64,000 bases of DNA. Source: Pantoea agglomerans. Lineage in GTDB: Bacteria; Pseudomonadota; Gammaproteobacteria; Enterobacterales; Enterobacteriaceae. The notes beneath the pieces are model-generated. The model saw only the letters and a list, made by a program, of their open reading frames with translations, had not been told where the DNA came from and did no database searches. Shown piece by piece: positions 28,090 to 36,800 of the stretch (position 1 is the stretch's first letter; the number at the start of each line of letters is the position of its first letter). Location: positions 4,119,505 through 4,183,504 of the forward strand of contig NZ_CP090207.1 in the NCBI RefSeq assembly GCF_021397715.1, given 5' to 3'. The translations under genes and the position numbers were made by a program.

Positions 28090-28730
28090 TGAAACATTCC
28101 GATCGCCTGGTGCGTTACCGCGCTGTGGAACGCATTAATCACTGGATTGTCGCCTTATGCTTTGTCATGGCGGCACTGAGCGGGTTAGGTTTTTTCTTTC
28201 CCTCATTTAACTGGCTGATGCAGATATTTGGCACGCCACAGCTGGCGCGTATCCTGCATCCGTTTGTTGGCGTAGTGATGTTTGCCGCCTTTATGCTGAT
28301 GTTTTTACGCTACTGGCGACATAATCTGATCAACCGCGATGACCTCTACTGGGCGAAAAATATCCACCGTATTGCCCTGAATGAAGAGGTCGGTGATACC
28401 GGTAAATATAACTTTGGTCAGAAGTGTGTGTTCTGGGCTGCTATCATCAGCTTAGTATTGCTGCTTGTCAGCGGCATTGTGATCTGGCGACCTTACTTCG
28501 CGGGCGCGTTCACTATTCCGCTGATCAGACTGGCGTTAGTGGTGCATTCGGTGTCGGCTACCGCACTGATCGTGGTCATCATGGTGCATGTCTATGCCGC
28601 GCTGTGGGTCAAAGGCACGCTGACGGCGATGATTGAGGGCTGGGTCAGTTCAGACTGGGCCAGACACCACCATCCACGCTGGTATCGTGAGCAGCGTAAT
28701 CCGCCTATAAAACAGGAAAAACGCCCCTGA
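28089..28730 (+). CDS. fdoI: Formate dehydrogenase-O cytochrome b556 subunit FdoI
   Basis: A 213-residue membrane cytochrome of the FdnI/HydC family with four hydrophobic helices, transferring electrons from FdoH to quinone. Heme-ligand histidines occur in [23 protein letters not shown] and [21 protein letters not shown]. Its start codon overlaps the fdoH stop (TAATG), indicating coupling. Confidence 0.96.
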   Translation: MKHSDRLVRYRAVERINHWIVALCFVMAALSGLGFFFPSFNWLMQIFGTPQLARILHPFVGVVMFAAFMLMFLRYWRHNLINRDDLYWAKNIHRIALNEEVGDTGKYNFGQKCVFWAAIISLVLLLVSGIVIWRPYFAGAFTIPLIRLALVVHSVSATALIVVIMVHVYAALWVKGTLTAMIEGWVSSDWARHHHPRWYREQRNPPIKQEKRP

Positions 28731-29656
28731 TGAGCATTCGCATTATCCCGCAAGATCAGCTGGAGAAGAGCGAAAAAACAACGGCGGAGATGATTCCGCC
28801 GTTACTTTTTCCACGGCTGAAAAACCTGTATAGCCGTCGTGCTGCGCGACTGCGTGACCTGGCGGCTAAAAATCCTCTGGGCGACTACCTGCGTTTTGCT
28901 GCGGTGATCGCCGAAGCGCAGGAAATTGTGCTGTATGACCATCCGCTGCATATGGACCTGCGGGCGCGGCTGGAAGAGAGCGCCCGCGAGGGCAAGCCGC
29001 CACTGGATATCCACACGCTGCCACGCGACACGCACTGGCAGCGGTTACTGCACTCGCTGATTGCGGAACTAAAGCCTGAGATGAGCGGCCAGGCGCTGGC
29101 GGTGCTGGAGAATCTGGAGAAAGCCTCTGCCACGGAACTGGAAACGCTGGCCAGCGCCCTGTTTGCCGGCGAGTATGCCAGGGTGAGCAGCGACAAAGCG
29201 CCGTTTATCTGGGCCGCGCTGGCGCTGTACTGGGCGCAGATGGCCGCGATGATCCCAGGCAAAGCGCGTGCTGAGATGGGCGATCAGCGGCAGTTTTGTC
29301 CGGTGTGCGCCAGTATGCCGGTCGCCAGTGTGGTCCACATGGGCAACCACGACGGCGCGCGGTATCTGCACTGCAACCTGTGCGAAAGTGAGTGGTATGT
29401 GGTGCGCAGCAAATGCACCCAGTGTGAACAGACCCGCGACCTGCACTACTGGTCGCTTGACAGTGAACATGCGGCGGTGAAAGCGGAGAGTTGTGGCGAC
29501 TGCGGCACCTATCTGAAGATACTCTATCAGGAAAAAAATCCGGCTATCGAACCGGTCGCCGACGATCTGGCGTCGCTGGTGCTGGATGCCCGGATGGAGC
29601 AGGAAGGCTTTGCCCGTAGCAGCCTCAACCCCTTTATGTTTCCTGGCGAATCGTAG
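28730..29656 (+). CDS. fdhE: Formate dehydrogenase accessory protein FdhE
   Basis: A 308-residue cytoplasmic maturation factor for respiratory formate dehydrogenases. The C-terminal half is a double rubredoxin-like zinc/iron fold with CPVC, CNLC, CTQC and CGDC pairs. Its ATG overlaps the fdoI stop (TGATG). It is thought to act before Tat export of FdoGH. Confidence 0.95.
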   Translation: MSIRIIPQDQLEKSEKTTAEMIPPLLFPRLKNLYSRRAARLRDLAAKNPLGDYLRFAAVIAEAQEIVLYDHPLHMDLRARLEESAREGKPPLDIHTLPRDTHWQRLLHSLIAELKPEMSGQALAVLENLEKASATELETLASALFAGEYARVSSDKAPFIWAALALYWAQMAAMIPGKARAEMGDQRQFCPVCASMPVASVVHMGNHDGARYLHCNLCESEWYVVRSKCTQCEQTRDLHYWSLDSEHAAVKAESCGDCGTYLKILYQEKNPAIEPVADDLASLVLDARMEQEGFARSSLNPFMFPGES

Positions 29657-29674
29657 CTAACCTGGAGGAACCCG

Positions 29675-30286
29675 ATGAAACTGATTGGCAGCTATACCAG
29701 CCCGTTTGTGCGTAAGATTTCGATCATTATGCTGGAAAAAGGCATTATCTTTGAGTTCGTTAACGCATCGCCTTACAGCGATGACAGTCACGTTCCGCAC
29801 TACAATCCGCTGGGAAAAGTTCCGGCGCTGGTGGCTGACGATCAACAAATCTGGTTCGATTCCAGCATCATCGCGGAGTTTCTCGAACTACGCAGCGATG
29901 CGCCCGCCCTGCTGCCTGCCGATCCCCATCAGTCACTGCAGATCCGTCAGCTGGAGAAGCTGGCAGATGGCGTCAGCGACGCCGCGCTGGTGATTGTGCG
30001 TGAGCAGATGCGGCCAGGCGATCAGCAGTCGGAAGAGGTGCTGCTGCGTAACCGCGAGAAGATCCAGCGCAGTCTCGATATGCTGGAGAAAATCGCCGCA
30101 GAGGGAAAATGGCTCAATAACGGCCAGCTCAATCTGGCTGATATCGCCACCGGCTGTATGATCGGCTACCTCAATTTTCGTCGCGTAGTGCCGAACTGGT
30201 GCGTGGAACGACCTGCGCTGGTAAAACTGGCCGAGACGCTATTCCAGCGCGAGAGCTTTGCACGGACAACGCCGCCTGCGGCGTGA
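29675..30286 (+). CDS. yibF: Glutathione S-transferase family protein YibF
   Basis: A 203-residue protein with an N-terminal thioredoxin-like domain ([37 protein letters not shown]) and a helical C-terminal domain. It aligns over its length with E. coli YibF, including [24 protein letters not shown] precedes the ATG. In E. coli yibF sits beside selA and selB; here it directly follows fdhE, 18 bases after, and no selA or selB follows. Its substrate is unknown. Confidence 0.93.
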   Translation: MKLIGSYTSPFVRKISIIMLEKGIIFEFVNASPYSDDSHVPHYNPLGKVPALVADDQQIWFDSSIIAEFLELRSDAPALLPADPHQSLQIRQLEKLADGVSDAALVIVREQMRPGDQQSEEVLLRNREKIQRSLDMLEKIAAEGKWLNNGQLNLADIATGCMIGYLNFRRVVPNWCVERPALVKLAETLFQRESFARTTPPAA

Positions 30287-30303
30287 CGGATTGCTGAGCC
30301 AGA

Positions 30304-30335
30304 CTTGCCGACGCGGTAAAATGGCGTTCGGCAAG
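30304..30335 (+). terminator. Hairpin after yibF
   Basis: Arms CTTGCCGA (30304-30311) and TCGGCAAG (30328-30335) with a 16-nt loop lie 18 bases past the yibF stop; GTATTCTG follows. It is a weak terminator candidate marking the end of the formate dehydrogenase operon. Confidence 0.4.
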
Positions 30336-30429
30336 GTATTCTGATGTCACTCTATTGCCGGATATAGACGGAATCCACCAGCACTAACAGCCGATATACC
30401 CGATGAATGACCAGAATAGTATGAAGAGA

Positions 30430-31620
30430 CTACGTATTCTGGCTTTCAGCTATCCATCTTTGCGCCTCGTTATTCCCGAGCAGTTCTCTTCGGTTTATCT
30501 CCTGTAAGATCTTTTCAGGCACATGTTCTGCATCAGATATTATTGGATTAGGAACGATTATCTGGCTTGCATTTTCATAGCCGGGCGCCCATAAATTGTT
30601 ATTATCTGATACCTGTTTATAAACAGAAATCAACCTCTTCTTCCATGCTGCGGAAATATGTACAACAGCAGTATCTGGCGATATAACTATATCAGCCTCA
30701 TGAATCAGCGCCATCATATGGTGCAATGTACTAAAGGGATTGATAACTGCATTATCAGGGAGTGGGATCGTTAATTCTCGTCGGTGATCAAGTACAATGA
30801 ACCTGATGCCAGATGAATTCTGGTTTATCCTATTAATGATATCTGACAACTGCTTTTGCGAGAAATTTCTCTCCGGACATCCGGCAAAAGCATTGACGAT
30901 CACTTTCGTCGCATGCTTCATGTCTTTAAGAAAATGCTTTACTTCGCTGAGGACGATACCCGGAATAGGCAGGTGATAGGCAACTGGATCGATCGCATTG
31001 ATATTTAAAAAATCAGTAATCAAACAAAAAGCGTTAGTGACATGCTTTTCCTCAACGTTAAATGCAATAGTGTGATTATAATGATTAATAAAATTCTTTT
31101 TATTTAAACCGATAGCAAACCTTGCATTAATCTGTCGTAAAAGCCTTATCCGGTGTACGGGCGTCTCGAATAAGCAGAGGTCAATAATCAGATCGTAATT
31201 ATTCTCTTTGAGCACTTTAACCACTGATTTTGCAACGTTGTGATTAAATCCTTTCAGAAAGCACTCATTAGTGCTCTCTTCTGCTTCATAGACGTTTCGG
31301 ATACAGGGATTATCTTTAATCACCATGCTGGTTGCTTTAGTCAGCAGTAAATCAACGCTGTAACCTGCCTCATAAAGACATTTTATAAGCGGTGTAGAAA
31401 CCACTAAATCACCAATTTTCCCTTCATTTCGCAAAAGCAATATCGTTTTAACCGAGGTAAGATCAATGGCTTTTTTTTTGCGATTGTCCCATAGCATTTT
31501 AGCAATATATATCCTGGCGTTAATTTTCACCTGTTTGAGATAATAATTCTTTCTTCTGTTCCACTGTCTTAATCGGGTAATAAATAAATCCGGATATATA
31601 AAAAACAATCTTTTCTTCAT
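30430..31620 (-). CDS. Glycosyltransferase family 9 (heptosyltransferase-like) protein, AT-rich
   Basis: About 396 residues. The family pattern of ADP-heptose LPS heptosyltransferases is seen: LLLRNEGKIGDLVVSTPLI near residue 60, FAGCPERNFSQKQL in the nucleotide-binding domain, and HMMALIHEADIVISPDTAVVHISAAWKK, the donor-site motif. Start ATG at 31620 is chosen because GGAGG precedes it at proper distance. The gene is AT-rich with many Asn, Ile and Lys codons, unlike its neighbours, suggesting acquisition by transfer. The sugar and acceptor (LPS core or other glycan) are unknown. Confidence 0.82.
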   Translation of the reverse strand: MKKRLFFIYPDLFITRLRQWNRRKNYYLKQVKINARIYIAKMLWDNRKKKAIDLTSVKTILLLRNEGKIGDLVVSTPLIKCLYEAGYSVDLLLTKATSMVIKDNPCIRNVYEAEESTNECFLKGFNHNVAKSVVKVLKENNYDLIIDLCLFETPVHRIRLLRQINARFAIGLNKKNFINHYNHTIAFNVEEKHVTNAFCLITDFLNINAIDPVAYHLPIPGIVLSEVKHFLKDMKHATKVIVNAFAGCPERNFSQKQLSDIINRINQNSSGIRFIVLDHRRELTIPLPDNAVINPFSTLHHMMALIHEADIVISPDTAVVHISAAWKKRLISVYKQVSDNNNLWAPGYENASQIIVPNPIISDAEHVPEKILQEINRRELLGNNEAQRWIAESQNT

Positions 31621-31894
31621 GATGCCCTCCATTTTACGTGAATGTTATCCATTACTCATGAGCAGGAAGATAAAATACATAAAACAAATGGATAAAAACA
31701 TCATGTAAAGCACAAACCATAAGGTTTACGTTTTTTATTGCCAATGGGTGTTTCATGATTGTTGTGCAATTTTTAAATATTTTTTGAATGGTCGGTAAAT
31801 CGATACGATAAACCCCTGGCCTTTTATCCAGCCGGATTTGAGACGGGTTAGCATCATTTCCAATATTAGTGGTGCCCTGGATCAGCTATTCCTG

Positions 31895-32690
31895 GGTAAT
31901 ACGCAGCCGGTACAGGCATCAATCAGTTTCTAGTTTTTTTTGCTGATCTCGATGTACATTCTAAACACGCCCTGACAGCCACCACCCGATGCTTCAAATT
32001 CAGAGAGTTCTGTATCAAAGTCCTGGCTTCTGTGGTGTGCAAATTATTATTCTCAATTGCATTTTTAACCTCTGCGCACCCGCTAGAGCATTTGCCGTAC
32101 AGTCCCCCACGACTCCGCCCGCACGACCCGCTGCTGACGTCCCCAGCGCAATCATTGTCTGACGCTGCTCTTAGTCCAGGTCCTCACGCTTAACGCCCGG
32201 CTACATCTGCTGTGCGAAGTACTCGCCCATTACTGCGCCCGAGGCGCCCGTCAGGGCTGAGTTGCCCGCCGCATACGAGGTCACCGCACCCAGCACCGCG
32301 TACGCCATCAGGTTCGCCTGGACATTGACCTTACCGTTCGCATCTGTTGTCAGCTCATGTATCTTTTCCGCCAGGTACGGCGCTGCCGCCCCTGCTGCTG
32401 TTTTTGCTGTCGGTGCTCTGCGTGTTCCGTGCCGACTGCAGCAGGATGTCCCGCTATGCATCAAGCCCCATGTCGCCGCTCTGCGCCGTACCGTTTTTGC
32501 CGGTTGCCGTGACGGTCAGGTTCCGGCCCGCAGTCAGCGTGCTGCCCTGCTACTGGAAGCTCGCGGTACGCGTCTCGCTTTTCGACGACTGGCTGCCGTA
32601 CGAGGCGCTGATAACGTCACCCTCCCGCCCGATCACCGTCACGCTCTGCTGCCCGCTGAAGGTACTGCCAGTGCTGGCCTCACAATCCTA
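31895..32690 (-). pseudogene. Orphan collapsed cdiA fragment (pretoxin VENN region)
   Basis: Read leftwards this DNA matches four separate pieces of the intact cdiA downstream: STGSTFSGQQ..VTVIGRE (near 37200), SASYGSQSSKSETRT plus LTAGRNLTVTATGKN (near 36240-36350), RDILLQS..NTQSTDSKNSS (near 36110-36180), then APYLAEKIHELTTDANGKVN onward (near 34500-34950). The joins fall at short homologies such as GTCGCC. In-frame TAG codons, a stop after YFAQQM and a frameshift just before an IENN motif (equivalent to VENN) show decay. Traces of a short, degenerate post-VENN region follow. It cannot encode a working protein. Confidence 0.85.
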
Positions 32691-33004
32691 ATCGTGCAGG
32701 CTGCGCATTTTATCAGCACTGAAGATCCTGTCATTACCCGTTAAGGTAAAGAGGCGATAAAGATTTTGCAGACAGATTAAAAGCTGGCTGATGTGGATTC
32801 AAAGCAGGAAAATCAGCCCTCTTACAGGTACATATAACATCAGGAAGAAGGGATACACACAAATCAGGCAAAAGGAGAAAAAAATCTGTTTTTCAGAGAC
32901 GCCTCTCAATCTATTACCTGACTTCCAACGGGTTTATATAGAAGAAGGTGTATATTTGAACAGGAGAAAACAGAGAAGGGAGAACGTAACGAGAGATTTT
33001 TAGC
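32691..33004. other. AT-rich spacer between cdiA remnant and symE
   Basis: No recognisable gene. A 70-codon open frame on the plus strand (32791-33003) has no family resemblance I can see and no good start signal. Confidence 0.35.
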
Positions 33005-33038
33005 GCGTCTGCTACGGGTTGCACCCCGTAACAGACGC
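33005..33038. other. Strong hairpin upstream of symE-like gene
   Basis: GCGTCTG-TACGGG pairs with CCCGTA-CAGACGC with one mismatch and a 6-nt loop (33005-33018 with 33025-33038). It ends 30 bp before the start codon. SymE genes are controlled by the antisense RNA SymR over their 5' region, so this could be part of such an RNA or of the symE leader; this is inference. Confidence 0.5.
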
Positions 33039-33068
33039 TGACCACAACTAACTGATTGGGAGTTAATT

Positions 33069-33299
33069 ATGGCTAACACGCATCATAAGTCAGGGACCCG
33101 TACGTCCACAACCGCCGCTGGTGAATCGCGGGCATATTATTACAGAGTGGGATACCGGCCTAATAAAGGCCAGCCGAACCCGCTGCCGCAGCTCACCATC
33201 AAGGGCCGCTGGCTGGAAGCGCTGGGATTTACGACCGGGCAGAAGAACGAGGTGATCCCGGCTGCGGGGCAGCTGATTATCCGGCTGGCTGAGGTTTAA
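33069..33299 (+). CDS. SymE-family type I toxin (short form)
   Basis: A 76-residue protein with the SymE core: Tyr-rich YYYRVGYRP, then PQLTIKGRWLEALGFTTGQ and VIPAAGQLIIRLAEV. That core is an AbrB-like swapped-hairpin fold. E. coli SymE is an SOS-induced, RNA-affecting toxin of about 113 residues repressed by antisense SymR; this copy lacks the C-terminal extension. GGGAG precedes the ATG. Such genes are often found beside rhs and cdi toxin loci, as here. Confidence 0.8.
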   Translation: MANTHHKSGTRTSTTAAGESRAYYYRVGYRPNKGQPNPLPQLTIKGRWLEALGFTTGQKNEVIPAAGQLIIRLAEV

Positions 33300-33327
33300 T
33301 CGGCAGATAAAAATATCCCGGCTCGAT

Positions 33328-33379
33328 TGAAGTGCACCCCTACTCGTTGGATATCCAACGAGTAGGGGGGTGCACTTCA
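33328..33379. repeat. 52-bp near-perfect palindrome, IS-tip-like
   Basis: The left 25 bp (beginning TGAAGTGCACCCC, ending GTTGGAT) and the right 27 bp are complementary except for two extra Gs in the right arm; there is no loop beyond the central ATAT. It lies between the convergent symE and immunity genes. The tip pattern (TGAAGTGCACCCC then GTTGGA) recalls IS3-family (IS150-group) terminal repeats, as if both ends of an element were joined without its body. It could also act as a bidirectional terminator. Confidence 0.7.
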
Positions 33380-33401
33380 GATTGGCTGAGCTCCCAACTG
33401 A

Positions 33402-33863
33402 TTACACTGAGCTTTTTTGTAACTGACTCACTATTTTACTTATTGTATTTTCTGGCAATGTTTTTTCATTTATATGCTTACCATCATCTGTACTCCAGAG
33501 CAGACGATCTCCTGTACTTGTTTTGAGGAGGTACAGGTAACAAGCATTATCTTCCATAGCAGTACATGTCATATCGAATAATCCATCAATCAGTTCAGTA
33601 CCATCGCCGGTAAAATAGCTTTCTGCATTCCTATATAAACTATCAGCATCGATACTCAAATCATTTATACAAAGCTCATCCAATGGTGCATTACAATAAA
33701 AACTAAACGTAGTTTTTAACTCTACAGGCTCGATAGCATGAAACAGCCTTTCACCATCTATATATAGTGAAAAAACCCCATTTCTCCACGTATCTCCAGG
33801 GATATTCCAGGCTTCAACTACATCAAATTGAAGCGCAAAACTAAATGGATCACCATAGATCAT
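33402..33863 (-). CDS. cdiI: CdiI immunity protein (Imm42-like)
   Basis: A 153-residue acidic protein starting MIYGDPFSFALQFDVVEAW. Its ATG overlaps the cdiA stop by four bases (ATGA), the usual coupling of toxin and immunity genes. The N-terminal pattern resembles the Imm42 family as I recall it; this is not checked. It is AT-rich compared with the body of cdiA. Its expected role is to bind and neutralise the cognate CdiA toxin tip inside the producing cell and its sisters. Confidence 0.75.
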   Translation of the reverse strand: MIYGDPFSFALQFDVVEAWNIPGDTWRNGVFSLYIDGERLFHAIEPVELKTTFSFYCNAPLDELCINDLSIDADSLYRNAESYFTGDGTELIDGLFDMTCTAMEDNACYLYLLKTSTGDRLLWSTDDGKHINEKTLPENTISKIVSQLQKSSV

Positions 33864-36800
33864 TTTATTTTCACTCCAAGCTGTTTCTGTACATCACTGG
33901 GTATCTGTTTCCCAGTTAATGGATTTTTTTCATCACCAGAACTCCCATTCCAATGATATTCACCATTTGTACCTTCAAAACGGTGAACATTACCTTTACT
34001 ATCAACAGAAAACCTGACTTCCTTATTTGGATATTTTTTTGAGCTTGAAACAGAAGACTCAAATAATTTCAAAGAATCTTGAGGTTCAATTCCTGCATTA
34101 GGTCTATTACCTAATTGTCCAGCAGTATGCTTGGGATTTGATTTATAAACCAAGCCATTCGAAGCTACTGTCGCCTTCGGAGTCGGTAATGCACTGCCTT
34201 TCCCAGCCTTATTCATCCCGCCCAGTGCACTTAGCGCCACGCCCGCAATAATATCCGCCTGAGCCTGATCAAGGCCATATTTCGCCATGATCTGCTCTGA
34301 CACGTTATTGCTGGCAACGATCCCGTCTGCGTCCATCTGGTGCGCCCAGGTTGCTGTCAGATCGTAGACCATCTTGATCGGGATATCTTCGCCCATTGCC
34401 CGATCTATTGCCTGTTTCACCGCCATGCTGTCGGCCAGCACATCGCCGTATTTCTGCTGGCAGGTCGCCGGGCTGGTTACGCAGTCGCTTATAAGCTGAT
34501 TCTGCTGTGCGGTACTCAGTTCTTCGTACTTAGTAATAATACCGCTACAGTCACCGCCGCCAGCCTGACACTGCTTCATTTCAGCAGACCAAGTATCTAT
34601 CTGCTTGCTGCTTAGATGATTATTCTCAACAGCATTTTTTCCCGCCTGAGCCCCCGCCACCGCATCCGCCGTGCTGTCACCAACCACGCCGCCCGCCAGA
34701 CCCGCCGCCAGCGTACCCAGCGCACTTATCGTCTGCCGCTGCTCCTCAGACAGGTCACTGCGCTTAACCCCCGGATACAGCTGCTGCGCGATATACTCAC
34801 CCATTGCCGCGCCCGAGGCGCCCGCCAGCGCCGAGTTGCCCGCCGCATACGAGGTTACCGCACCCAGCACCGCGTGCGCCATCAGGTTCGCTTCGGTATT
34901 AACCTTGCCGTTCGCGTCCGTGGTCAGCTCGTGTATCTTTTCCGCCAGGTACGGTGCCGACGCGCCGCTTATCGCCTGCGCCACGTTCCCGCCCGACAGG
35001 CCCTGCACCGCCGCCGTCACCGCGCTGATGGCCCGCTGCACCTTACCGCCGGTACCGAATCCGCTGTCGGCGAACGCCTGATTGTAGAAGTTGCTGTAAA
35101 CCTGTTTACTGACGTCGTCTGCGCTGTACTGCTTCGTCGGATCCTTGGCTTTAAGCTCAGCCAGCGCCCTGTCGCGGTCGGTCTGCGTGACGCCGGACAT
35201 CTTATCGTTCGCCTTCCGGGTTGCGATGATCTCACCCTGCGTCCGCGCAATATCGCCCGCCTGGCTGCCGATTTCCCCTATCAGCTGAGCCGCCTTCAGC
35301 CGGTTCTGCTCCTTCTCCTTGTCGAAGATGGTCTCAAGACCCGGATTCGCATTTTCCACGTCGCGGCTTAAATCTGCAACGTCCTGCGCCTGTTTTTCCT
35401 TATCGCGGATAACGATGGTGCCTTCGCTCACCGCCGACTTCGTAGTGGAGTCCGCGCTGCCGCTGTCGTTCAGTCCCGCCAGCATCCCGTTCGCCATGTT
35501 GCCGGCGAACTGACCGCCCACGCTGCCGCCGGTGCTGATGCCCGCGCTCTGGTGCTCCACCTTATAGTCCGCGTGGTTCTCAATATCGCCGAAGCCCAGC
35601 GTGCCGGTGTCCAGCCGGTTTTTATCCGCCGTCGCCGTACTCGCGATGACCGCCCCGTCGAGCTGGGTGTGCTCACCCACGGTCACGTCAAAGCCGCCCT
35701 TCCCGGCGAAGATGCCGGTCTGCTCCGCCACGCTCTGCCAGGTGCTGTGCATCTTATCCCGGCTCACGTTCGCCGACCCGGTCATTGAGCCGAAGGTGAC
35801 GCTGCCGCCCGCGCTGGTGCTCTGCTGTCTGCTGTCGTAGCGGTCGCTGTCCTGCTCCGAGGCCAGCGTCAGGTTGCGGCCCGCGTCCACCTTCACGCTC
35901 TCACCGCTGGCCTGCGCGCCCCTGAGCGTGGTGTCGCGCCCGCTGGTCAGGCTGAGCCGGTTGCCCGCGTCCAGCGTGGTCTCGCTGTGCGTCAGCCCGT
36001 TGCCTTTTTCACTGCCCTTCGCCGCGTTGACGCTCGCCGACACGCTGATGCCGTAGCCGCCCGACCCCGCGCCGATACCGACGCCGGCGCTGCCGCCTTT
36101 GCTGCTGTTTTTGCTGTCGGTGCTCTGCGTGTTCTGCCCCGACTGCAGCAGGATGTCCCGCGACGCATCAAGCCCCAGGTCGCCGCCCGCCTTCAGCTGG
36201 CTGCCGGTGATGCTGATGTCGCCGCTCTGCGCCGTATCGTTTTTGCCGGTTGCCGTGACGGTCAGGTTCCGGCCCGCCGTCAGCGTGCTGCCCTGCGACT
36301 GGCTGCTCTCGGTACGCGTCTCGCTTTTCGACGACTGGCTGCCGTACGAGGCGCTGACGCCGATGGTGTTGCTCCCGCCTTCTCCGCCGTTCTGCAGCCC
36401 GTCCATCTGAGCCGCCTGTGCCGCCTGCACCCCATTCAGCGCCGCCTGGGTGTTCTGCAGCGCGCTGACCCGACCGTCGCCCGACTTCCTGGCCTGCTGC
36501 GCGCTGCTCACCGCCGTGTTGAGCGCGCTGCCCGCCGTGCCTGACAGGGCGATGCTCAGACCGCTCTGTTTCTGCTCGAAGGTTTCCTTACGGCTGCGTG
36601 AATCAACGCCCGGGTCGACAGTTACGCTGTCGCCCGTCAGGTTCAGGTCCTGACCCGCCACCAGGTCTGCGCCGCCGACGTGCAGCCGGTTGCCCGCCGT
36701 GATGTTCACGCTGCCCTGGCTGCTGCCGACGGTGCTGACGCTCTGGCTCTGGGTCGTGCCCTTCTCATCGATTTCATGGCGGGTGGACTGCTTGCCGATA

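Noticed and set aside
32791..33003. 70-codon open frame before symE
   Set aside because: Low-complexity AT-rich DNA, no start signal and no recognisable family.
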